Below are positions 1-5,111 of a stretch of 9,223 bases of DNA, piece by piece; the first letter of the stretch is position 1; every line of letters starts with the position of its first letter. The DNA is taken from NCBI GenBank assembly GCA_003489505.1, contig DNMA01000117.1:1-9223 (forward strand), read 5' to 3'. The DNA is from Legionellales bacterium (lineage in GTDB: Bacteria; Pseudomonadota; Gammaproteobacteria; Legionellales; Legionellaceae). The notes under the pieces were generated by a model. It saw only the letters and a list, made by a program, of their open reading frames with translations. It was not told where the DNA came from and ran no database searches. A program made the position numbers and the translations under genes.

Positions 1-1016
1 GCATCAATATCATCACCTCTGGTTTTTCTAACCGTGGTATGTAAACCCTTTGCCATCAGTATTTCACGGAAACGATTAATACTTTCAGAGCTTGAGCATT
101 GATAAGGAGCATGAGGGAAAGGATTAAAGGGGATCAAATTCACTTTAGCAGGCACGTCTTTTAATAATTTTAAAAGTTCATGAGCATGTTCTGCTTTATC
201 ATTAACGTCTCTTAGCATCACATATTCGAAAGTGATTTTGCGACGTGGTTCATTTTCAAAATAGTTTTTACATACAGCCATTAAATCTTTTAATGGGTAT
301 TTTTTATTCACAGGCACTAATTCGTTACGCAATCCATCGTTAGGCGCATGTAAAGAAACCGCCAAAGCAACAGGACTTCGTTGTTTAAGCTCTAACATCT
401 GCGGAACAAGACCTGAGGTACTTAAAGTCACGCGTCGTTTTGAGAGCCCATAACAAAAATCATCTAGCATTAAATCTAGAGCTTTGGTTACCGCATCAAA
501 ATTTAACAAGGGCTCACCCATGCCCATCATCACCACATTGGTAATTAAACGATGTTCAGCTCCAAAATCTTGAGCAAGTTCATGATTGGCAAGCCATAAT
601 TGGCCAATGATTTCAGCAGTACTCAGGTCTCGATTAAAACCTTGTTTAGCTGTTGAACAAAAACTACAGTTTAGGCCACAACCAACCTGGGAAGAGATAC
701 AAAGCGTTCCACGTTGAGCTTCTGGTATGAATACTGTTTCAATGCAGTTTCCACAGCTCATGCGCAGCAACCATTTACGGGTACCGTCATGAGCATATTT
801 TCTTAAGACAACTTCGGGTAAACGAATTTCTGCATGCTGAAGCAAATTCTCACGAAAAGACTTACTTAAATTGGTCATCTGATTAAAGTCAGTGATACGA
901 ACTTGATGAATCCACTTCAATAATTGTTGAGCACGATATTTTGGCTCTCCAAGAGATTGAACCCAGTTCACCATTCCTTCAGGACTTAAATCCAAGAGAT
1001 TTTGGCATACAGTCAT
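1..1016 (-). CDS. rlmN: RlmN, dual 23S rRNA/tRNA adenine-C2 methyltransferase (3' end outside window)
   Basis: This is a radical-SAM enzyme that methylates C2 of A2503 in 23S rRNA and of A37 in a subset of tRNAs, acting in the cytoplasm. Reading leftward from the ATG at 1016 gives 338 complete codons with no stop before the window edge. The 4Fe-4S cysteines are C113, C117 and C120, in a Cys-X3-Cys-X2-Cys motif inside [20 protein letters not shown]106 lies 7 residues upstream, matching the spacing of E. coli C118 to C125. A GMGEPLLN motif at 165-172 fits the GEP SAM-binding element. The window ends in RGDDID, just before the AACGQL stretch that carries the methylated catalytic cysteine (E. coli C355), so that residue cannot be checked here. 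E. coli RlmN has 384 residues, so roughly 45 are missing. It starts 14 nt after ndk stops and is probably co-transcribed with it; a weak AGG lies upstream of the ATG. Confidence 0.97.
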   Translation of the reverse strand, partial: MTVCQNLLDLSPEGMVNWVQSLGEPKYRAQQLLKWIHQVRITDFNQMTNLSKSFRENLLQHAEIRLPEVVLRKYAHDGTRKWLLRMSCGNCIETVFIPEAQRGTLCISSQVGCGLNCSFCSTAKQGFNRDLSTAEIIGQLWLANHELAQDFGAEHRLITNVVMMGMGEPLLNFDAVTKALDLMLDDFCYGLSKRRVTLSTSGLVPQMLELKQRSPVALAVSLHAPNDGLRNELVPVNKKYPLKDLMAVCKNYFENEPRRKITFEYVMLRDVNDKAEHAHELLKLLKDVPAKVNLIPFNPFPHAPYQCSSSESINRFREILMAKGLHTTVRKTRGDDID

Positions 1017-1030
1017 TCTTAATCTACCTA

Positions 1031-1456
1031 TTATCTTAAAAAGATTTCATCGGTTCCAAAGAAAAATGCAATTTCTTGTGCTGCAGTTTCAGAACCATCA
1101 GAGCCATGAACAGCATTTGCATCGATAGAATCAGCAAAATCAGCACGAATTGTTCCTGGTGCCGCTTCTTTAGGGTTAGTAGCGCCCATTAATTCACGAT
1201 TTTTAGCAATAGCATTTTCACCAGCTAATACTTGAACAACTACGGGACCTGAAGTCATAAACTTGACTAAATCACCATAGAAAGGACGTTCACGGTGAAC
1301 AGCATAGAAGTTACCAGCTTGTTCAGTTGATAAATGCATCATGCGAGCTGCAACGACTTTTAATCCGTTTTTTTCAAAACGAGACATGATTTCGCCTACA
1401 GCGTTTTTAGCAACTGCATCAGGTTTGATAATTGAAAGAGTGTATTCAAATGCCAT
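1031..1456 (-). CDS. ndk: Nucleoside diphosphate kinase
   Basis: Ndk transfers the gamma-phosphate of ATP to other NDPs through a phosphohistidine and so balances cellular NTP and dNTP pools. The predicted product has 141 residues, the usual bacterial length. The N-terminus [18 protein letters not shown] is typical of the family, and the active-site signature [10 protein letters not shown] carries the catalytic histidine H117. An in-frame ATG four codons upstream (1468) was rejected as the start because its own ATGGAG contains the GGAG Shine-Dalgarno (1463-1466), which sits 6 nt before the ATG at 1456. The gene is followed after 14 nt by rlmN, a common gammaproteobacterial pair, so the two probably form one leftward operon. 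A strong TATAAT lies just upstream. Nothing in the sequence suggests an altered function. Confidence 0.97.
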   Translation of the reverse strand: MAFEYTLSIIKPDAVAKNAVGEIMSRFEKNGLKVVAARMMHLSTEQAGNFYAVHRERPFYGDLVKFMTSGPVVVQVLAGENAIAKNRELMGATNPKEAAPGTIRADFADSIDANAVHGSDGSETAAQEIAFFFGTDEIFLR

Positions 1457-1462
1457 TTTTTG

Positions 1463-1466
1463 CTCC
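1463..1466 (-). promoter_or_regulatory. Ribosome binding site that fixes the ndk start
   Basis: On the minus strand GGAG is followed by CAAAAA and then ATG at 1456, a 6-nt spacer. This GGAG lies inside the upstream in-frame ATGGAG, so the longer reading frame would use its own ribosome binding site as its first codons. The shorter start also gives the normal family length of 141 residues. Confidence 0.75.
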
Positions 1467-1491
1467 ATATTAATACAAAAAAGAATGGCAC

Positions 1492-1520
1492 ATTATATAC
1501 TATTTCTTTAGAAAAGACAT
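1492..1520 (-). promoter_or_regulatory. Probable ndk promoter (strong -10, weak -35)
   Basis: On the minus strand a perfect TATAAT (1492-1497) lies about 35 nt upstream of the ndk start. No hexamer at 16-18 bp spacing matches TTGACA well; the region 1514-1520 reads ATGTCTT. The -10 is convincing by position and sequence, but the -35 is weak, so this may be activator-dependent or AT-driven. It would allow ndk-rlmN to be expressed independently of the upstream 213-residue gene. Confidence 0.5.
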
Positions 1521-1553
1521 TAAGCTATGCGATTAAAATGTGAAAAAACTTTT

Positions 1554-2195
1554 TTAAGCGAGACTATCTAAAAATTCCAGTTCTGCACGCTGCTCTAAAT
1601 CCTCCAGCTCATTGACCTTAAATTGCCCAACTGACAATAAAGTTGACGAGACCTGAATTGCAAAATCCCGCCAAGTTTGGCGAATACCAATAAGTTGCCC
1701 TTTAATAGCAGAAGCCTCTATCAACAAATCTTCAACTGTTTTAAGCATGTTCTCATCAATGTTATCAATGAGATAACCAAACTTAATAATTTGCCCTCTT
1801 GTGTATGCTCCGAGCTTTTGGTTAGTGATGGCAGTACAATCATACATTCTTTGCTCTATAACTCTATAGGATTGATGGATTTCTGAAAAACGATTATTCA
1901 ATTCCTGTACAATTTCAGGATGTTCAACAATTTCTCCATCCCCACCTTGACTGGTATTTAAAATAAAATAGTCCATTAATCTTTTTTGCACAAACTTCTC
2001 ATAGCTTTTGATTTGTGCTTTGATGAGGCTGTTAAATAAATTAGTAATGGGTGCTTGGCATAATATGAAATACACAGACTCTTGATTATCAAACTCTTTT
2101 TGAAACTGTTTAAGATCTAAATTCACATTAAAATTTCGCAAAACCGATTTTGCAATTAAAAAAGCATATGAAGAATACTTTTTTTGCTCCATCAT
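1554..2195 (-). CDS. Uncharacterised helical protein with acidic C-terminus
   Basis: I do not recognise this protein. The frame encodes 213 residues, predicted largely alpha-helical, soluble and cytoplasmic by inspection, with no signal peptide and no clear membrane segment. A Gly/acidic loop (SQGGDGE, about 82-88) separates an N-terminal helical half (about 5-80) from a C-terminal half (about 95-213). The last 18 residues hold five glutamates (E196, E198, E201, E205, E207) and end in FLDSLA. That loosely resembles the E-rich C-terminal signal of Legionella Dot/Icm substrates but also fits an ordinary acidic helix. Two adjacent ATGs are possible starts: GAGG (2200-2203) is 4 nt from the first (2195) and 7 nt from the second (2192), so the product may be one residue shorter. 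A good promoter lies directly upstream, divergent from miaE. ndk starts 97 nt downstream with its own -10. It is a credible gene because of its length, ribosome binding site and promoter; the function is unknown. Confidence 0.8.
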   Translation of the reverse strand: MMEQKKYSSYAFLIAKSVLRNFNVNLDLKQFQKEFDNQESVYFILCQAPITNLFNSLIKAQIKSYEKFVQKRLMDYFILNTSQGGDGEIVEHPEIVQELNNRFSEIHQSYRVIEQRMYDCTAITNQKLGAYTRGQIIKFGYLIDNIDENMLKTVEDLLIEASAIKGQLIGIRQTWRDFAIQVSSTLLSVGQFKVNELEDLEQRAELEFLDSLA

Positions 2196-2224
2196 TCATC
2201 CTCAATTATCATTCCTATTAGATG

Positions 2225-2253
2225 ACTATAAAAGAAGACTCGAGATTTGTCAT
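2225..2253 (-). promoter_or_regulatory. Promoter of the 213-residue unknown gene
   Basis: On the minus strand ATGACA (2248-2253, 5 of 6 to the -35 consensus) is followed after 17 bp by TATAGT (2225-2230, 5 of 6 to the -10). Transcription would start near 2218, giving a leader of about 23 nt to the ATG at 2195. The -35 overlaps that of the divergent miaE promoter, so the two probably compete for RNA polymerase or share a regulator. Confidence 0.65.
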
Positions 2254-2274
2254 CTAAAAAAAATTTGATATCAT
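2247..2274 (+). promoter_or_regulatory. Promoter of miaE
   Basis: TTGTCA (2247-2252, 5 of 6) and TATCAT (2269-2274, 5 of 6) are separated by 16 bp. Transcription would start near 2281, leaving an AT-rich leader of about 18 nt with no evident Shine-Dalgarno before the miaE ATG at 2299. The -35 overlaps the -35 of the leftward promoter by 5 bp. Confidence 0.6.
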
Positions 2275-2298
2275 AGTCATTTTTAAATAAAGTTTAAA

Positions 2299-2907
2299 AT
2301 GTATACACCAACCCATTTAATTAATTTTTTGGACACCGCTACACCAAACGTTTGGTGTAAACACGCAGTTGAAAATATGAGCACCCTCCTCATCGATCAT
2401 GCGCATTGTGAAAGAAAGGCGGCCATCTCTGCTATCCAATTAATTACTAAAAATCCACATAGTGAAGAACTCATTGATAAATTATCACCGATTGTTCGTG
2501 AAGAAATGCTGCATTTTGAGAAAGTCAGAAGAATTTTAAAAAAGAATAAGATTAAATTTCAACCCCTTCCCCCATCTCGTTACAGCAGAGAATTAAATAG
2601 CATGCGTTCTAAAGGAAGTAATCAAGAGAGTTTGCGTGATGATTTAATTATTGGGGCCATTATTGAAGCGCGCTCCTGCGAACGATTCTTTGCTCTCATC
2701 CCCTATCTCAATGATTACCCTGAAATCCAACAGTTTTATAGTCATCTAGCGGACGCTGAACAAAGACACTTCGAAATTTATTTGCATTTTGCCAAAAAAA
2801 TGGATGCTAACATTGAATTGCGATTAAAAGACTTTTTAACTCTCGAAAATCAAATGATTAACGGAGTGGATGAAGTATTTCGATTTCATAGTGGCATTCC
2901 ATATTAA
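2299..2907 (+). CDS. miaE: MiaE, tRNA-(ms2io6A37)-hydroxylase
   Basis: MiaE is a nonheme diiron monooxygenase that uses O2 to hydroxylate the isopentenyl group of ms2i6A at position 37, next to the anticodon of tRNAs reading UNN codons. The 202-residue product matches the ferritin-like four-helix fold in order. HAHCERKAA supplies E38, REEMLHFE supplies E69 and H72, IIEARSCERF supplies E123, and DAEQRHFEIY supplies E154 and H157; together these are the expected carboxylate and histidine diiron ligands. The C-terminal EVFRFHSGIPY is a strong family signature (FRFHSGVP in enteric MiaE). It is shorter than the enteric enzyme as I remember it, mainly because the loop between the first two helices is reduced. 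It is transcribed alone, divergent from an unknown gene and convergent with another. The start has no clear ribosome binding site, but the N-terminus aligns with the family. Confidence 0.95.
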   Translation: MYTPTHLINFLDTATPNVWCKHAVENMSTLLIDHAHCERKAAISAIQLITKNPHSEELIDKLSPIVREEMLHFEKVRRILKKNKIKFQPLPPSRYSRELNSMRSKGSNQESLRDDLIIGAIIEARSCERFFALIPYLNDYPEIQQFYSHLADAEQRHFEIYLHFAKKMDANIELRLKDFLTLENQMINGVDEVFRFHSGIPY

Positions 2908-2927
2908 GTGGATGCGGGTATCATCAC
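2908..2927. terminator. Weak hairpin between convergent genes
   Basis: GTGGATG (2908-2914) can pair with CATCAC (2922-2927) using one bulged G and a 7-nt loop. It lies in the 22-bp gap between the miaE stop and the stop of the convergent unknown gene. Rightward it is followed by TGTTATTTATT, a poor U-rich tract; leftward there is no T run. It could be a weak terminator for miaE, but the evidence is thin. Confidence 0.25.
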
Positions 2928-2929
2928 TG

Positions 2930-3601
2930 TTATTTATTAACATTATTTTTGTTTTTTGAAGCGTCGGTAAGCGACTTTTGTTCGCCGCTATTTGCTTTTC
3001 CTTCTGTCATCAAATTCCACAAACTTTTGACTGCATTATAAATAGGACGGCTTTCTAAACACCCGGCTGCAATTTTTTTACCCATCACCCCAACTTTCTG
3101 CGCTTTATCGTACAACTTTTCCTTAACTGTACCTTGAGATTCTCTGGTATATACATCAAGAAAATTTTTTTCTTTTTCCAAGACGCTACGTAATTTCTTA
3201 TTTGCTAACATTGCCTTTTGATGCAATATTGGATTTTGGGGGTCTCGCTCATGTTCGTTTTGTGCTCTATGGGCTGCATTTAATGCTTCTTTTACATTCT
3301 TACTAGAACTCTTGACAAGAGAATTATTCAATAGTTTGACATTAACATCTAAAACATTTAATAAATTTGAGATACCGACAGCATTCTCAAGATGCCTTTT
3401 TATGATTTTTTCATCGAGTTCACCCATGAGCCGAGCCGCTTGTTGTTCGAGCTCATTCTCAGTTTTTTTTGCATCTTTCGATTCGGTTACCTTTACTGAT
3501 GTACTAGCATTTACTGATGTAGGAGCAGGCGTCCCTTGTATGCCTGGGCTTGAGCTTGAGCTTGAGCTTGAGTCTGAGTTTGAGTTTGAATTACTTGACA
3601 T
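2930..3601 (-). CDS. Uncharacterised Ser-rich, coiled-coil-like protein, last gene of the minC-lpxH operon
   Basis: I do not recognise this 223-residue protein. Residues 2-18 are a Ser/Asn/Asp tract encoded by tandem TCARRC-type hexamers. A disordered Pro/Thr/Ser/Val segment follows (19-40), then a long charged helical region (about 42-175, for example NELEQQAARLMGELDEKI) that looks coiled-coil prone. Around 163-200 comes a more basic, hydrophobic stretch (KVGVMGKKIAAG, then YNAVKSLWNLM), and the tail is Lys/Asn-rich (214-223). There is no classical signal peptide or clear membrane helix. The ATG at 3601 lies 1 nt after the lpxH stop, with AGGGG 7 nt upstream inside the last lpxH codons, so expression is probably coupled to lpxH. 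The low-complexity N-terminus and lack of a known family suggest a lineage-specific gene. A secreted effector or a structural/scaffold protein are guesses only. Confidence 0.75.
   Translation of the reverse strand: MSSNSNSNSDSSSSSSSSPGIQGTPAPTSVNASTSVKVTESKDAKKTENELEQQAARLMGELDEKIIKRHLENAVGISNLLNVLDVNVKLLNNSLVKSSSKNVKEALNAAHRAQNEHERDPQNPILHQKAMLANKKLRSVLEKEKNFLDVYTRESQGTVKEKLYDKAQKVGVMGKKIAAGCLESRPIYNAVKSLWNLMTEGKANSGEQKSLTDASKNKNNVNK
3492..3521. repeat. 12-bp direct repeat in the same gene
   Basis: TTTACTGATGTA occurs at 3492-3503 and again at 3510-3521, an 18-bp period. It encodes the repeated Thr-Ser-Val in residues 28-37 of the unknown Ser-rich protein. The repeat lies close to the hexamer array and suggests that the disordered N-terminus grew by local duplication. 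Confidence 0.6.
3548..3589. repeat. Seven tandem hexamers encoding a Ser-X tract
   Basis: On the plus strand there are four perfect GCTTGA units (3548-3571) followed by GTCTGA, GTTTGA and GTTTGA (3572-3589). On the coding minus strand these are TCA-NNC units giving Ser-Asn, Ser-Asp and Ser-Ser dipeptides near the N-terminus of the 223-residue protein. Because the unit is 6 bp, slippage would change the length without shifting the frame. Confidence 0.85.
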
Positions 3602-3602
3602 A

Positions 3603-4328
3603 TCACACCCCTAATTGACTAAAATGAAAACCCTTTAATTTATTATAACACAATAAAGATGGGTTTTCATCCCAATCAGTGAGTACATAACGCTGATAGG
3701 AAAAATGTTTATATGTATCTTGAAAATGGGCTTTTTGATGGACATGACCATAAACTGCGGCAAATACCTGATGATGATGCATTTCTTTAAAAAGTTTCTG
3801 ATGATTGATTTGATAACTATCTTGAGATAATCTTTTTTTTGTCTGGCTATGGTTACGAACAGAATCCACTAGATGTCTTCTGATACTTCTTGGAAGTAAA
3901 AGAAAAAGGGGTTTAAACCAATTGTGTCGAGTGATACGACGAAAAAACTGATGGGCTTTGTCTCTTGTACAATATCTATCACCATGAGTTAGAAATAAGC
4001 GCTCCCCATCGAGTGTGACGATCGTTGGATCATTTAAGCCAATCATTTGAGATTGCTCTAAGAATTGAGACCCTATTAAGAAATCCCGATTGCCTGGCAT
4101 AAAATAAACTTCAACTTGAGCTTGATGAAGTTGCCTTAATAACTTCATGACTTTAAGGCCATAGGCATCAATTAAATCATCCCCAGCCCATACATGGATG
4201 AAATCACCGAGAATGTATACACGTTTGGTATGGTTTTTTGCCCATTCCACAAAAACCTCAAACCGATGGTGAATATCCTGATTTTGAGGATGAAGATGTA
4301 AATCTGATATAAAAACGGCTTCATTCAT
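3603..4328 (-). CDS. lpxH: LpxH, UDP-2,3-diacylglucosamine diphosphatase
   Basis: LpxH cleaves UDP-2,3-diacylglucosamine to lipid X and UMP, the fourth step of lipid A synthesis, as a Mn-dependent peripheral enzyme at the inner membrane. The 241-residue product has the metallophosphoesterase motifs in order: SDLHLH (D9, H11), GDFIHVW plus AGDD (D42), GNRDF (N80, R81), THGD (H115) and GHVH (H195, H197). The helical insertion and the FLLLP segment (142-146) resemble the LpxH lid. Deviations from E. coli are IH in place of FE after GD, and GHVHQKA in place of GHTHRP. Its ATG overlaps the minC stop by 4 nt (ATGA), implying translational coupling. An unknown gene starts 1 nt after its stop, with its ribosome binding site inside the lpxH 3' end. 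Confidence 0.95.
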   Translation of the reverse strand: MNEAVFISDLHLHPQNQDIHHRFEVFVEWAKNHTKRVYILGDFIHVWAGDDLIDAYGLKVMKLLRQLHQAQVEVYFMPGNRDFLIGSQFLEQSQMIGLNDPTIVTLDGERLFLTHGDRYCTRDKAHQFFRRITRHNWFKPLFLLLPRSIRRHLVDSVRNHSQTKKRLSQDSYQINHQKLFKEMHHHQVFAAVYGHVHQKAHFQDTYKHFSYQRYVLTDWDENPSLLCYNKLKGFHFSQLGV

Positions 4329-5044
4329 ACAGGTAATACCTGCAATCGATCATCTTGAATAAATATTTGACAAGGCCCATTCATTGGGGGGATGGATTCT
4401 CTCAAACGATAAAAACCTGCAATTGATACCAACTCAGCATCTAATTGCGTGCAAAAAATTCTGGCATTTTTATCACCAGCAATACCTGCCAAAGCTCTTC
4501 CGCGCAAAGGGCCATAAACATGAATATTGCCATCCGCTAAAAGTTCTGCACCATGACCCACGGAGGATATGACAATGAGATCTCCTCCTTTACTCACCAC
4601 CTGTTGTCCAGAACGAATCGGTTGTGCAATAACTTTTGTAGGCTTTATTTGAGCACTGGGCTTTGGGTTTGCTTCTGATTTTTTCTTCTTTTCTTCCACC
4701 TGCAAAGATTTATCCTGGCTAGAAGAGGATTGAAATAAAGGCACAGATTGAAGTGCTGCCAAATTGACTAGCCAAGCTTGAGGGCCTTGAACCCCCACTG
4801 GATAAAGATGAAATTTTTTTAAAGCTGAAAAAAATGGTAATAAAGAACTAAATTCTTGTTCTAGAGCTGAAAAATCTAAAACCACAGGTATTTTATAAAA
4901 TAATTTAGGCGCTTGATTTACAATTTTTTCAATTTGCTGCTCAAATGCATACACATCTTTGCTAAATACTTGAATCACTGTAATGGTAAATAAACGTCCC
5001 TTTAACTTGATGACCTGAGCATCCACTAAATTATCTGTTGTCAA
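4325..5044 (-). CDS. minC: MinC, septum-site determining protein (FtsZ inhibitor)
   Basis: MinC is recruited to the membrane by MinD and blocks FtsZ polymerisation away from midcell. The N-terminal domain (about 10-100) begins VIKLKGRLFTITVIQVF and contains PVVLDFSAL. A Lys/Glu/Ser/Pro-rich linker spans about 105-145. The C-terminal beta-helix domain (about 143-239) carries RSGQQV, GAELLADGNIHVYG, RGRALAG and AELVSIAG, all close to E. coli. The frame stays open to an ATG at 5110, but the extra 22 residues (Cys/Lys-rich, unlike the family) cover the putative promoter. A TTG at 5044 with GGGG 7 nt upstream gives 239 residues and a normal N-terminus, so I prefer it. minD and minE are not adjacent. 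minC heads an operon with lpxH and an unknown gene and is divergent from fadD. Confidence 0.93.
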   Translation of the reverse strand: MTTDNLVDAQVIKLKGRLFTITVIQVFSKDVYAFEQQIEKIVNQAPKLFYKIPVVLDFSALEQEFSSLLPFFSALKKFHLYPVGVQGPQAWLVNLAALQSVPLFQSSSSQDKSLQVEEKKKKSEANPKPSAQIKPTKVIAQPIRSGQQVVSKGGDLIVISSVGHGAELLADGNIHVYGPLRGRALAGIAGDKNARIFCTQLDAELVSIAGFYRLRESIPPMNGPCQIFIQDDRLQVLPV

Positions 5045-5048
5045 AGCC

Positions 5049-5077
5049 TTACCCCAAAGTGTTTTTTTGTTTATACT
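5049..5077 (+). promoter_or_regulatory. Candidate fadD promoter
   Basis: TATACT (5072-5077, 5 of 6) is preceded at 17 bp by TTACCC (5049-5054, 3 of 6). A palindromic CACGTG (5080-5085) lies just downstream of the -10, near the predicted start of transcription. No FadR-like or PsrA-like operator is evident by eye. Confidence 0.35.
5070..5075 (-). promoter_or_regulatory. Candidate minC-lpxH operon -10 box
   Basis: On the minus strand TATAAA (5070-5075, 5 of 6) lies 25 nt upstream of the TTG start at 5044, predicting a leader of about 19 nt. Upstream -35 candidates are poor (TTGTTC at 15 bp spacing). The box overlaps the rightward TATACT, so the divergent transcripts may exclude each other. Confidence 0.4.
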
Positions 5078-5111
5078 AACACGTGATTTCGAACAACAGA
5101 AGGCCTTCATC

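Larger units (their letters stand above)
2218..2280. repeat. Nested inverted repeats over the divergent promoters
   Basis: TTAGATGAC (2218-2226) and GTCATCTAA (2249-2257) form a perfect 9-bp inverted repeat with a 22-bp spacer. ATGACTAT (2222-2229) and ATAGTCAT (2273-2280) form a second perfect 8-bp inverted repeat sharing the left arm. The common half-site GTCAT/ATGAC occurs at 2222, 2249 and 2276, exactly 27 bp apart. The copies lie on the leftward -10, the shared -35 zone, and just after the rightward -10. No T-tract follows the hairpin, so it is not an intrinsic terminator. Operator function is an inference. Confidence 0.5.

Noticed and set aside
1543..1555. AAAAAAC-TTTTTT run as a terminator after the 213-residue gene
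   Set aside because: The arms are separated by one base, so no hairpin loop can form, and the stem would be only A-T pairs.
1677..1886. Rightward 69-codon open frame inside the 213-residue gene
   Set aside because: Antisense shadow with no family resemblance and no ribosome binding site.
1456..2192. Shared 13-nt start sequence ATGGAGCAAAAAA at ndk (1456-1468) and at the 213-residue gene (2180-2192)
   Set aside because: In ndk it is mostly ribosome binding site and an A-run before the real start. The match is short and A-rich, so coincidence is the simplest explanation.
2218..2257. The 9-bp inverted repeat as an intrinsic terminator
   Set aside because: The 22-nt loop is long and no T-tract follows on either strand. 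It overlaps good promoter elements instead.
3312..3614. Rightward 100-codon open frame
   Set aside because: It lies antisense to the Ser-rich unknown gene. Its Leu-Glu repeat is only the reverse reading of the hexamer tract, and it has no promoter or ribosome binding site.
4384..4572. Rightward 62-codon open frame inside minC
   Set aside because: Antisense to the well-conserved MinC C-terminal domain; a shadow frame.
5080..5085. CACGTG as a regulator binding site near fadD
   Set aside because: A 6-bp palindrome alone is too short to assign, and no known fatty-acid regulator motif could be recognised around it.
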